DNA of 64,000 nucleotides from an uncultured Bacteroidales bacterium (lineage in GTDB: Bacteria > Bacteroidota > Bacteroidia > Bacteroidales > F082), in NCBI GenBank assembly GCA_900315175.1, contig OMYA01000001.1, forward strand, positions 62,001 through 126,000. Reading direction: 5' to 3'. Of the stretch, positions 25,551 through 33,776 are shown one piece after another (within the stretch, counting starts at the first letter, position 1; each line of letters opens with the position of its first letter). The notes below the pieces were generated by a model that made no database searches, was not told where the DNA came from, and saw only the letters and a program-made list of their open reading frames with translations. Both the position numbers and the translations under genes were made by a program.

Positions 25551-25922
25551 ATGAAAATTACTAATAATAACAAAAACAACACATTGCCAGAATACATACA
25601 AGGGATTCCAACTGCAAAATACCGCAGCGGCGAAAGAATGATATTAATCAGAAATTATTATGTGATTTTATGGAAGAAACTGCAAAAAGAAAGTAAAAAC
25701 AACAAGATTTTCAACAACTATCTTGGCGTTGACATTTATATTGTTGAAAATGAAAGTGACAAGAAAACAATTAATACTGCGTCTAAGAACTGGCAATCAA
25801 CATTTGCAGTGAAATATCTTGAGGATGTTGTGAAAGAAGCTGTTGGTGATGAAAATAAACCTGTCTATGAACCGGTTAAAAAAGGCACACAGTCAAAAAA
25901 ACATGGCAATCTTATATTATGA
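25551..25922 (+). CDS. Orphan hypothetical protein
   Basis: 123 aa, Asn/Lys-rich start (MKITNNNKNNTLPEYIQGIP), then a basic helical part ILWKKLQKESKNNKIFNNYL, a strand GVDIYIVENESDK and a C-terminal basic tail. No signal peptide or membrane segment. I do not recognise a family. AT-rich codon use like the neighbouring restriction genes suggests it arrived with them; a phage or defence accessory role is only a guess. Confidence 0.6.
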   Translation: MKITNNNKNNTLPEYIQGIPTAKYRSGERMILIRNYYVILWKKLQKESKNNKIFNNYLGVDIYIVENESDKKTINTASKNWQSTFAVKYLEDVVKEAVGDENKPVYEPVKKGTQSKKHGNLIL

Positions 25923-26032
25923 TATTATAAACGATAAAACCCCTTATTTGAATTTCAAGATTAAACTAACAATCGGGATTCGTGCTGATAGCAAACACGT
26001 GCAGTATTGTGTCAACAAAATTGGCATACAAT

Positions 26033-26097
26033 AAAAAAAGCCAACCGTACAAAGCAAGTACCCCTTTTCGGGGACCACATACGGAATTGACTTTCAC
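26033..26097 (-). ncRNA. Candidate small RNA with own promoter and terminator
   Basis: On the minus strand a -7 box TATCTTTG (26109-26102) is followed by about 65 nt ending in a run of seven T (26039-26033). The RNA would fold as an outer stem CCGTA/TACGG (26084-26080 with 26049-26045) enclosing a CCCC-GAAAA-GGGG hairpin (26073-26061). Promoter, compact fold and poly-U end together support an independent transcript. I cannot name the family. Confidence 0.45.
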
Positions 26098-26101
26098 GCT
26101 G

Positions 26102-26109
26102 CAAAGATA
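26102..26109 (-). promoter_or_regulatory. -7 promoter element of the candidate small RNA
   Basis: Minus strand TATCTTTG, exact consensus, followed by CAGCG at the presumed start. Confidence 0.5.
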
Positions 26110-26290
26110 CAAACTTTTTTCAATTGCACCGCTGGTTTTTAAAAAAAATGTTTGGCTTGGTGTAACTGTTAAAGCGAGTGATGGCATTAAACGCAACAGG
26201 CATAAAAAAGGAAAACTAATAAACGGCAACGTGTTTCAAACGATGCCGGTATAGCTTCTTTAGAATCCCATCCACTAACACTATAATTAC

Positions 26291-26322
26291 CAGCAGTTGT
26301 TTATATACAGCTGCTGTTTTTT
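26291..26322 (+). terminator. Hairpin terminator
   Basis: CAGCAG (26291-26296) pairs with CTGCTG (26311-26316) with additional GT/AC pairing inside, followed by TTTTTTATTTT. It insulates the restriction genes from upstream transcription. Confidence 0.6.
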
Positions 26323-26341
26323 ATTTTAAAGCATAATTGCA

Positions 26342-26387
26342 CTCAAATTGAAAACATTATTGGACTTATCTTTGCACTCATATTGAG
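26342..26387 (+). promoter_or_regulatory. Promoter with two operators of the restriction-controller HTH
   Basis: Two copies of an inverted repeat, CTCAAATTGAA (26342-26352) and CTCATATTGAG (26377-26387), start 35 bp apart, each preceded by TTGCA/TTTGCA. Between them is the -7 box TATCTTTG (26367-26374). The first copy lies over the -33 area and the second over the start point, the layout of a C-protein style autoregulated promoter. The HTH gene begins at 26405. Confidence 0.65.
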
Positions 26388-26404
26388 AATAAGAAAAAAT
26401 AATA

Positions 26405-26695
26405 ATGGAAATCAGCGATTATCAGGATCAGGTTATCATTGAGATAAAAAAGCTTCGCGAGAAGGAAGGTCTCAGTCAGGCGAAGCTCAGCGAGATATTA
26501 GGCATATCGCGCGGTCAGATGAGCAACATAGAGAATCCGAATTACACGCATAAATACACTTTGAAGCAGATTAATGCCATCTGTGAGCATTTGAACTATC
26601 CGATTGAGAAGATATTCAATCCAGATATGAAAACCTCAACCGAATGTTCAAGAGCCATCAGAGAAGTTATCAAGAATATTATTAAGTATGAATGA
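26405..26695 (+). CDS. XRE-family HTH regulator (restriction controller)
   Basis: 96 aa. HTH_3 fold at residues 12-68 with EKEGLSQAKLSEILGISRGQ (helices 2 and 3) and MSNIENPNYTHKYTLKQI. Basic C-terminal tail KNIIKY. Located 15 bp before the Sau3AI-type endonuclease gene and behind two palindromic operators, so it most likely times endonuclease expression as a C-protein does. AT-rich leader with no Shine-Dalgarno site. Confidence 0.88.
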   Translation: MEISDYQDQVIIEIKKLREKEGLSQAKLSEILGISRGQMSNIENPNYTHKYTLKQINAICEHLNYPIEKIFNPDMKTSTECSRAIREVIKNIIKYE

Positions 26696-26710
26696 AACCT
26701 ATCAAAATTT

Positions 26711-28132
26711 ATGACAAAGACACAAATACCCAACGCCCTTCCTTATGACAAGACCAGTGCAAAAAGTATTTTCGAATACAGCAAGGCTTTGCTTGGTAAG
26801 ACACTAAGAGAATTTGCCTGGGAGGGATATGAAATCAAAAAAGGTAAGGGTGGCATAGCTCAAATGGTTGAAAACATCTATTTCTTCCTAGAGACAAATA
26901 GTAACCCCGCACCTGATTTTACAGAAGCCGGACTAGAGTTGAAATGCACTCCACTTAAAAAAAGCAAACATGACGAATATCTTATAAAGGAGCGTCTGGT
27001 CTGTAATATGATTAATTATTATGAGGTCATCAAAGATGACTTCGAGCACTCTCATTTCTATATGAAATGTCAGTTGATGTTGTTGCTCTTCTATTTGCAT
27101 CAGTCTAAATGCGACAACCTCGACTTGGAATTTATTTTTTCTGTATTGTGGAAACTACCAGAGAAAGACTTGCTAATTATTCGTCACGATTATGAGGTCA
27201 TTATCGACAAGATAAAGCAAGGCAGGGCTCACGAACTATCCGAAGGCGACACAATGTATCTTGGTGCATGCCGCAAAGGACAAAAAGGTGAAAGTCCTAT
27301 GAAGCAACCCAACAATCCTAATATTGATGCGCCTCGTAGAGCATTCAGCCTCAAAATGGCCTATATGCGAACTGTTTTGGATTATGTTGTTCAAAGTGGC
27401 AAAAATGCAGTATCAAATGTTTCTGGGGTAAAATCAGAGCTCGTTAGCACAAAGGCACTTCGTCACAATTCTTTTGATGATATTCTTCTTGGCCGTTTCA
27501 AACCATTTTTGAATATGTCGTTTAAGGAAATAGCCAAACGCAAGAAGGTTGATATCTCGAGCAATCCTAAGAATAAGTTTGCAATGGTGGCAAATGCTAT
27601 TGCAGCTTCTGCAAAGTGCGCCAACGTAAACCGTTCTGAAGAATTCCTTAAAGCCGGTCTTACGATGAAAACCATTCGTGTTCAGGCAAGTGGTATGATT
27701 AAAGAAGCTATGTCTTTCGAGAATATCGACTACATTGAAGTGGCTGAATGCCAAGACTGGATAGATTCTCGACTCTATGAACTTTATTCTAGCAGATTCA
27801 TGTTTGTGGTATTTAAAGAGCAGACAGTTGGAAAGGGAGATTACGTTTTAGACGATGTATTCTTTTGGACGATGCCCCAAGACGATTTGGATTTTGCCGA
27901 AGAGTATTGGAATCACATAAAGCAAACCGTTCTCGCTAATCATATTTCGGAAGAATATTGGTGGAAAGCTTCAGACAAGAGGAAGTTCCATGTTCGTCCA
28001 AAAGCACAAAAAGCATCTGATTTGGCTCCAACTCCAGATGGAAAGGGAGCAAAGAAATATTGTTATTGGTTTAACAATGACTATGTAAGAGAGATTGTAG
28101 ACAATAGAAATAAGGACCGTAATAATGGCTAA
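26711..28132 (+). CDS. Type II restriction endonuclease, Sau3AI/MutH family (GATC)
   Basis: 473 aa, close to Sau3AI in length and order of motifs. N-terminal MutH-fold catalytic site: Glu54 in QMVENIYF and the D-x6-E-x-K set Asp69, Glu76, Lys78 in APDFTEAGLELKCTP. Further matches with Sau3AI as I remember it: KERLVCNMINYYEV, GRAHELSEGDTMYLGAC, RRAFSLKMAYM, RFMFVVFKE and the end CYWFNNDYVREIV. The second half is the catalytically dead MutH repeat used for DNA looping. Recognition of GATC is inferred from the family. Overlaps the methyltransferase gene by 8 bp. Confidence 0.93.
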   Translation: MTKTQIPNALPYDKTSAKSIFEYSKALLGKTLREFAWEGYEIKKGKGGIAQMVENIYFFLETNSNPAPDFTEAGLELKCTPLKKSKHDEYLIKERLVCNMINYYEVIKDDFEHSHFYMKCQLMLLLFYLHQSKCDNLDLEFIFSVLWKLPEKDLLIIRHDYEVIIDKIKQGRAHELSEGDTMYLGACRKGQKGESPMKQPNNPNIDAPRRAFSLKMAYMRTVLDYVVQSGKNAVSNVSGVKSELVSTKALRHNSFDDILLGRFKPFLNMSFKEIAKRKKVDISSNPKNKFAMVANAIAASAKCANVNRSEEFLKAGLTMKTIRVQASGMIKEAMSFENIDYIEVAECQDWIDSRLYELYSSRFMFVVFKEQTVGKGDYVLDDVFFWTMPQDDLDFAEEYWNHIKQTVLANHISEEYWWKASDKRKFHVRPKAQKASDLAPTPDGKGAKKYCYWFNNDYVREIVDNRNKDRNNG

Positions 28133-29861
28133 AAAACAACATAAAATTCGCGTAGTAGAACTCTTTGCCGGTGTAGGTGGTTTCCGCATTGGACTTGAAG
28201 GTGCGTCAGAGTCATACGAAACAATTTGGAACAACCAGTGGGAACCATCAACGCAACATCAAGATGCTTCATTGGTTTATAAGGCAAGATTTGGCTCACA
28301 AGGCCATTCTAATAAAGATATCAACCTTGTTCAAACAAAGGATATTCCCGACCACGATCTTATGGTTGGAGGTTTTCCTTGTCAGGACTATTCTGTTGCA
28401 GCATCGCTGAGTCGCTCTGGAGGCATTGAGGGCAAGAAAGGTGTGCTTTGGTGGCAGATTCATCGTATCCTTAATGAGAAGGGAGATAAACGGCCAAAGT
28501 ATATTTTCTTTGAGAACGTCGACCGTCTGCTGAACTCACCAGCAACACAGCGAGGACGTGATTTCGCAATCATTTTAGCATCGCTGGCAGATCTCGGATA
28601 TGTTGTAGAGTGGCGCATCATCAACGCTGCCGACTATGGCATGCCTCAACGCAGACGCAGAACATATATCGTAGGCTATCAGAAGGATTCCGTTGTTGCT
28701 CAAAAAATCGAGCAGATGGAAGAATGGGTTGAATTCGATGGCGTAATGGCTAAAGCATTCGAGTTTAAGGCTAAAAAGGGAACAAAATCCAAGTTTGATA
28801 TTGAGGGCTCCATCAAGGAAGTCTCTGACGGTTTCAACAAAGGCAAGAAAGACAGCCCGTTTGGCAACGCTGGTTTGATGATGGATAGACATGTTTATTC
28901 TGTTGATGCAGAGCCCGTCTATGATGGACCTCGCCAAACGCTAGGTGGTAACCTTGTTGACGAGGATGTTGTTCCAGAAGAATTCTTTATCACAGAAGAG
29001 GAACTGCCCAAATGGCAGTATGAGAAGGGAGCAAAAAAAATTAATCGTGTATCGAAAGAAGGCTACGAATATGTATTTTCAGAAGGTGGCATGGCCTTCC
29101 CTGACCATCTAGAACAACCTTCACGCACCATTATTACAGGCGAAGGCGGCACTGCACCATCGCGTTTCAAACATGTGGTGAAGACAAAGTCTGGTCGCTA
29201 TCGTCGTTTGTTGCCTATCGAGCTGGAACGTATGAATATGTTTCCTGACAACCATACGTTGCACCCTGAGGTTTCTGATGGCAGGCGAGCATTTTTGATG
29301 GGAAACGCACTTGTTTGTGGCATCGTTGAACAGATTGGCAAAAGTCTCTATCAGTTCATCTTTGACGAGGCTCCTGTTTCCACGCGTCCTATATTCACAG
29401 TTCGTGATGCGGTGCCAATGTTGGATTTGAAACTGTTTGAAGATGAGGTAAAACCATTGGTGGTAAATCTCCCCAAAAAACAATATGAACTAGACCCTGT
29501 AAAGCATCTTCTAATTGGTTTGGTTAAAAAAGACAACGAAAAATATTTTCTAAAGGAAGAACCCACGAAAATATACTATACAGGCAAGACAAAGTCATTC
29601 CCATCCACCATTGCTCTCAACAAACTCTATTATTTTATGCCTTACATAAAAGGCAAAGGTGTTCGAGACCTTTACCTGATTCGCATTGTGCGCATTGGCA
29701 ATAAGGCGGAGATACATCCCGAAACAGGTGATGAAGATCCTCGTCTAGTGTTCGAAATGGAATATTTGGAAAGTTTGACAAATTATAAGATGGTGCAATT
29801 AAACAAGTATTGGTATAAGGACACATTGCTAGGTATGATTTTTAAAGATTTACCTCTTTGA
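28125..29861 (+). CDS. DNA (cytosine-5) methyltransferase with extra C-terminal domain
   Basis: 578 aa. Motif I ELFAGVGGFRIGLE (12-25), catalytic Cys86 in GGFPCQDYSVA (motif IV), ENV motif FFENVDRLL, QRRRRTYIVGY (motif VIII) and motif IX/X around RRLLPIELERMNMFPDNHT. The methyltransferase ends near residue 430; M.Sau3AI-type enzymes are about 410 aa. The remaining roughly 150 residues (from DAVPMLDLKLFEDEVKPLVV to the end) form an unidentified alpha/beta domain. Protects GATC sites (inference) against the neighbouring endonuclease. Confidence 0.95.
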   Translation: MAKKQHKIRVVELFAGVGGFRIGLEGASESYETIWNNQWEPSTQHQDASLVYKARFGSQGHSNKDINLVQTKDIPDHDLMVGGFPCQDYSVAASLSRSGGIEGKKGVLWWQIHRILNEKGDKRPKYIFFENVDRLLNSPATQRGRDFAIILASLADLGYVVEWRIINAADYGMPQRRRRTYIVGYQKDSVVAQKIEQMEEWVEFDGVMAKAFEFKAKKGTKSKFDIEGSIKEVSDGFNKGKKDSPFGNAGLMMDRHVYSVDAEPVYDGPRQTLGGNLVDEDVVPEEFFITEEELPKWQYEKGAKKINRVSKEGYEYVFSEGGMAFPDHLEQPSRTIITGEGGTAPSRFKHVVKTKSGRYRRLLPIELERMNMFPDNHTLHPEVSDGRRAFLMGNALVCGIVEQIGKSLYQFIFDEAPVSTRPIFTVRDAVPMLDLKLFEDEVKPLVVNLPKKQYELDPVKHLLIGLVKKDNEKYFLKEEPTKIYYTGKTKSFPSTIALNKLYYFMPYIKGKGVRDLYLIRIVRIGNKAEIHPETGDEDPRLVFEMEYLESLTNYKMVQLNKYWYKDTLLGMIFKDLPL

Positions 29862-29870
29862 TTTCTCATT

Positions 29871-30380
29871 ATGCCTGACCGCCTCACCCCCACCCAACGC
29901 CACCGATGCATGTCCCGAATCCATTCTCGCGACACAAAACCGGAACTGCTGGTCCGACGTTGGCTGTGGAACCACGGATACCGCTACCGCCTCAACGTGA
30001 AAGGTGTGCCCGGAAAACCCGACATCGTCATGAGACCTTACCATACCGCCATTTTCGTGAACGGCTGCTTCTGGCACGGTCATGAACCATGTTGTAAGAT
30101 TCCACAAACTAACCGCGAGTTTTGGACCAACAAAATCCACCGCAACCAAGAACGTGACCTGCAGAACTATCAGATTTTACAGGAAAACGGCTGGCACGTC
30201 ATCGTCATCTGGGAATGCCAACTGAAACCCAACCGCATCAAAGAGACAATGCTGCGCGTCGAGACGCTACTCTGCGATTATTTCCTCGCCCTGCACCGCC
30301 CCAAGATGGTCAACTACTCCTCCACCGAAGACACCGAAATCCCAATGGCAGCCGAAACTTCCGAGGAATATAGCCGTTAG
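29871..30380 (+). CDS. vsr: Very short patch repair endonuclease
   Basis: 169 aa, 9 bp after the methyltransferase. Catalytic Asp51 in GVPGKPDIV, His69 and His71 in NGCFWHGHEPC, and the zinc/aromatic site residues that follow, FWTNKIHRN; R20/D21 in RIHSRDTKPE is the standard N-terminus. It nicks T:G mismatches made when 5-methylcytosine deaminates, repairing damage caused by the adjacent C5 methyltransferase. The base composition is visibly more GC-rich than the endonuclease and methyltransferase genes, suggesting a different origin. Confidence 0.95.
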   Translation: MPDRLTPTQRHRCMSRIHSRDTKPELLVRRWLWNHGYRYRLNVKGVPGKPDIVMRPYHTAIFVNGCFWHGHEPCCKIPQTNREFWTNKIHRNQERDLQNYQILQENGWHVIVIWECQLKPNRIKETMLRVETLLCDYFLALHRPKMVNYSSTEDTEIPMAAETSEEYSR

Positions 30381-30441
30381 CCATTAGTATTTTTAATCCA
30401 CAAGCTATTATCTTTTAACTTTCCTCTTCTAACTTTTAACT
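30376..30441. repeat. Short AT-rich repeat (agccattagt / ttttaactt)
   Basis: Contains AGCCATTAGT, as in 24645, then degenerate heptads of the TTAACTT type leading to the dipeptidase promoter. Confidence 0.45.
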
Positions 30442-30448
30442 TATTTCG

Positions 30449-30456
30449 TATCTTTG
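30449..30456 (+). promoter_or_regulatory. -7 promoter element of the C69 dipeptidase
   Basis: TATCTTTG, 17 bp before the ATG at 30473. Confidence 0.6.
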
Positions 30457-30472
30457 CACAAAAATTATCATT

Positions 30473-32161
30473 ATGAAAAAACTCATATCACTAACCCTAC
30501 TTCTCGCTTCAGCAGCATACGCCATCGCCTGCACCAACCTCATCGTCGGCAAAAAAGCATCCACCGACGGAAGCGTGATGTGCACCTATAACTGCGACGG
30601 ATTCGGTTTCTCAGGATCGCTGTTCTACAGCCCCGCAGGACGACACGACAAAGACGAACTCATCGCCATCCACGGATGGGGACCAACTCACGAAGGACAA
30701 TACGTCAAACAAGTGGAATACACCTACAACGTCGTCGGACTGATGAACGAGCACCAGGTCACCATCGTCGAGACCACCTTCGACGGCAGACTGGAACTCG
30801 TAAACAACGACGGACTCCTCGACTATTTCAGCCTCATGCGCCTCGCCCTGCAACGCTCGGCAACAGCCCGCGAAGCCATCCGCTGCATGGCGGAACTCGT
30901 CGAAGAATACGGCTACAACAGCAGCGGCGAGAGCATCACCGTGTGCGACCCAAACGAGGTCTGGATCATGGAGATTATCGGCAAAGGCGAAGGTAAAAAA
31001 GGCGCCGTGTGGGTGGCGCTACGTGTCCCCGACGACTGCATCTCGGCACATGCCAACCTCAGCCGCATCCGCCAGTTTCCACAAGAGAAAAACTCTAAAA
31101 ACAGCATCAGCAGCAAAAACCTCAAGAAGATAAACCGCCCCGAGATAGAATGCGTCTACGCCCACGATGTCATCAGTTTCGCACGCGAACAAGGCTTCTA
31201 CGAAGGCAGCGACAAAGACTTCTCTTTCCGCGACGCCTACTGCCCCATCGACTTCGAGAATGTGCGCTACGCCGACGCCCGCGTGTGGAGCTTCTTCCGC
31301 CATCACTGCTCGGATATGGACCAGTATCTGCCATATATCAACGGTGAGTTCGACGTCTGCGACGGCATGCCTCTGTGGGTGAAACCCGACGCCCCGCTCT
31401 CTCTACGCGACCTGCAACACGACATGCGCGACCACTTCGAAGGCACACCTCTCGACATGACCGCCGACATGACCGCCGGCCCGTGGGGAATGCCGATACG
31501 CCCGCTGCCAATGCATTTCCGCTCGACCGACAGCATCGACTACTACCGCGAACGTCCAATAGCCACACAACAAAGCGGCTTCACCATGACATGCCAGATG
31601 CGCTCATGGCTGCCCGACGACGTGGGCGGCGTCACATGGTTCAACTGCGACGACGCCGACATGGTCGCCTACGTGCCGCTATACTGCTGCATCACCCAAG
31701 TGCCCGACTGCTTCCGACCGGAAAACAACCCCCGCAACGAGTTCAGCTTCGAATCGGCATTCTGGATGAACAACTGGGTGGCAAACATGATATATCCTCG
31801 CTATTCGATGATGATCGGCGACCTCCGCATAGCCCAAAACGAGCTCGAAGATTATTATTTCACCGACCAAGAAGACGTGCTGAAAGCCATCGAAACGATG
31901 ACAACAGCCGACCGACGCGACTATCTCAACAAGAAAAGCATAGCCTACGCCGACCGCATGATGCAACGCTGGGATAAATTAGCCAAATACCTGATTGTCA
32001 GATACAACGACCAAATCAAACGCCGTGTCGACGAGAACGGCAACTTCCAACGTTGGGGTCACGAGACACCAGGCTACGACCAGCAGTTTATCGATGCCAT
32101 CGGACCCGCCACCGGCGACCGATACAAACTAAACAATGTGATTGAACGCAGAGAACGTTAG
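30473..32161 (+). CDS. C69-family dipeptidase (PepD-like), secreted
   Basis: 562 aa. Signal peptide MKKLISLTLLLASAAYAIA is followed at once by Cys20-Thr-Asn, the N-terminal nucleophile typical of C69 (processed to expose Cys), then VGKKASTDGSVM. Conserved GLMNEHQVTIVETT and EEYGYNSSGESITVCDPNEV are visible. Releases dipeptide-derived amino acids in the periplasm. Strong GC-rich codon use compared with the restriction genes just upstream marks the return to the core genome. Converges with the T9SS gene, overlapping by 4 bp. Confidence 0.93.
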   Translation: MKKLISLTLLLASAAYAIACTNLIVGKKASTDGSVMCTYNCDGFGFSGSLFYSPAGRHDKDELIAIHGWGPTHEGQYVKQVEYTYNVVGLMNEHQVTIVETTFDGRLELVNNDGLLDYFSLMRLALQRSATAREAIRCMAELVEEYGYNSSGESITVCDPNEVWIMEIIGKGEGKKGAVWVALRVPDDCISAHANLSRIRQFPQEKNSKNSISSKNLKKINRPEIECVYAHDVISFAREQGFYEGSDKDFSFRDAYCPIDFENVRYADARVWSFFRHHCSDMDQYLPYINGEFDVCDGMPLWVKPDAPLSLRDLQHDMRDHFEGTPLDMTADMTAGPWGMPIRPLPMHFRSTDSIDYYRERPIATQQSGFTMTCQMRSWLPDDVGGVTWFNCDDADMVAYVPLYCCITQVPDCFRPENNPRNEFSFESAFWMNNWVANMIYPRYSMMIGDLRIAQNELEDYYFTDQEDVLKAIETMTTADRRDYLNKKSIAYADRMMQRWDKLAKYLIVRYNDQIKRRVDENGNFQRWGHETPGYDQQFIDAIGPATGDRYKLNNVIERRER

Positions 32162-33660
32162 TTCTTCACGATTTTCACCGTTTTAACGCTGCTTTCATCA
32201 GATATCTTGATGAAATACACGCCTTGCGTGAGCTCACTAAGGTCAAATTCGGCAATCCCGTCAACGATTTTATCTGTCATGACTTGTTTGCCCAACATAT
32301 CGAAAACAGCGACGTTACCTTCTGAAACATTAGCACTTACAGTGATTTTGCCACTTGTAGGATTTGGCATCACAACCGCTTCCATATCCTGTTTCTCGAC
32401 AACGGCATCATTACTGTTGCCAACCCACACGTCGTCGACGTAAACGCCTTCAGCATCGTGTCCAATGCCATTAAAGACAATCTGATAGGCCTCCGATGGG
32501 TTCGGAAGCGGAATCGTCACGGTCTCCCAGTCAGTGGTGGCATCTGTGAAATTCACGAGGGTGTGCCAGCTGTCGTTTTTATCAGTGCGATAGCCTACAA
32601 TAAGCTGGTCGACAGTGCCATAGTTCAGACCCTGCTGCTGCTTGTGGTTGAACCTCAAGACAGGGTTGGTGACCGCAGTGATATCCATTGGGGTCGAGAA
32701 GAGCATTGCCTCGCCGCCCAGCCAGATGAAAAACGCGGTGTTATTCACGATAAGATATCCCGGGTCAATCACCCAGTTGTCGATACCCGAAACGATCTCC
32801 GTCTGCCAGCAAACGAAATTGTCAGACGCCTCAAAATCATCAAAATACGGCTCGTCGTCAGTCACGACGATGACATCGCACAAGGTCTTGAATGTCACTG
32901 GCGTGGCCCATCCCGACTCATCGCCGCCACCGCATACCGCCTTCACCGAGAAGGTGTGGTCGGTCTGAGGCTCGAGGTTACTCACCGCAAATGGCTGAGT
33001 GTCAGCATTTATCATCTGACCGTCCAAATCGATTACCCAGCTCTCCTCGTTGCCTGTCGTCGACCATCCGAGAAGGGCTGAAGACGCTGAAATATCAGTG
33101 GCGTTAAGGCTTACTGGACGAGCACAGCCGCCCTCGCCTGCTATCTCGATATTATCGACGAAAATCATATATCCGCCTAGTCCGCGGCCTAAAAACGACA
33201 CCTGATATGTCGCCGAGAGGTCGGTCAAAGTGAACGTCTCCTCAAAGAAATTCTGGTAGTCGCTGACGCTGTAGGTGCCCAAGGTATGCCAGCTGTCGGT
33301 CTCCGAAGAACGGTAGCTCACCACGAGCTCGTCCATGTCGTATAAGCCCATCATGGCATACGAGAAGCTGAAAGTGGCTCCTGCGACACCCGAGATGTCC
33401 AAAACCGGCGAGATAAGTCGCGCCTCATCACCCACGTTGGTAAACGAGAACGCCGCCAAGGTCGTACCTGAGCCCGCCATCGTGGTCCAGTTGCCGGCAC
33501 CCACGCTCTCTACAGTCCAGCATTCGAAAGTCGTCCCCTCAAAATCTTCGATAAAAGGCTGGCTGTCGGTGACAGTAAACTCACATTGCGCCGACGCCAT
33601 CAGACCCATAAAACTGATAACAAAAGTCAGAAATAACGTTTTAATAAAGGATTTTCTCAT
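32158..33660 (-). CDS. T9SS-secreted protein with choice-of-anchor/fibronectin-type domains
   Basis: 500 aa from the ATG at 33658-33660 (MRKSFIKTLFLTF...SAQC); the frame extends upstream, but this start gives a proper signal peptide. Two similar MAM/choice-of-anchor-like modules (FIEDFEGTTFECWTVESV... and YFDDFEASDNFVCWQTEIV...) flank one fibronectin III-like segment with LNATDISASSALLGW. The C-terminal 75 residues are a type A sorting domain: MPNPTSGKITV, VFDMLGKQV, LTQGVYFIKI, KTVKIVKN. Hence exported through the outer membrane and probably surface-attached. No enzymatic site seen. Confidence 0.9.
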   Translation of the reverse strand: MRKSFIKTLFLTFVISFMGLMASAQCEFTVTDSQPFIEDFEGTTFECWTVESVGAGNWTTMAGSGTTLAAFSFTNVGDEARLISPVLDISGVAGATFSFSYAMMGLYDMDELVVSYRSSETDSWHTLGTYSVSDYQNFFEETFTLTDLSATYQVSFLGRGLGGYMIFVDNIEIAGEGGCARPVSLNATDISASSALLGWSTTGNEESWVIDLDGQMINADTQPFAVSNLEPQTDHTFSVKAVCGGGDESGWATPVTFKTLCDVIVVTDDEPYFDDFEASDNFVCWQTEIVSGIDNWVIDPGYLIVNNTAFFIWLGGEAMLFSTPMDITAVTNPVLRFNHKQQQGLNYGTVDQLIVGYRTDKNDSWHTLVNFTDATTDWETVTIPLPNPSEAYQIVFNGIGHDAEGVYVDDVWVGNSNDAVVEKQDMEAVVMPNPTSGKITVSANVSEGNVAVFDMLGKQVMTDKIVDGIAEFDLSELTQGVYFIKISDESSVKTVKIVKN

Positions 33661-33748
33661 ACTCTTTACAATTAAAATGAATGATTGATAGTTGATAAAT
33701 AGCTTTGCAAAATAATAATTAATTTTCCAGAAAAACAAGAAAAATTTG

Positions 33749-33756
33749 TATTTTTG
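33749..33756 (+). promoter_or_regulatory. -7 promoter element of the thioesterase-hexosaminidase unit
   Basis: TATTTTTG; the ATG is 20 bp downstream. The GTG that opens the longer frame overlaps this box, so it is not the start. Confidence 0.55.
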
Positions 33757-33776
33757 TGCAACAATTTTTTAAAAAT

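Larger units (their letters stand above)
25923..26404. other. 482-bp intergenic region ahead of the restriction system
   Basis: No convincing protein gene. It holds a candidate small RNA on the minus strand (26033-26097), a plus-strand hairpin terminator (26291-26322) and the control region of the HTH gene (26342-26387). The open frame antisense to the small RNA is not supported. The segment 26120-26280 has nothing I recognise. Confidence 0.6.

Noticed and set aside
25966..26229. 87-codon minus-strand open frame with hydrophobic stretches
   Set aside because: It runs across the candidate small RNA's promoter, hairpin and terminator; better explained as non-coding.
31150..31977. Arg-rich open frames within the C69 dipeptidase gene
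   Set aside because: Out-of-frame shadows of a GC-rich gene with strong codon bias.
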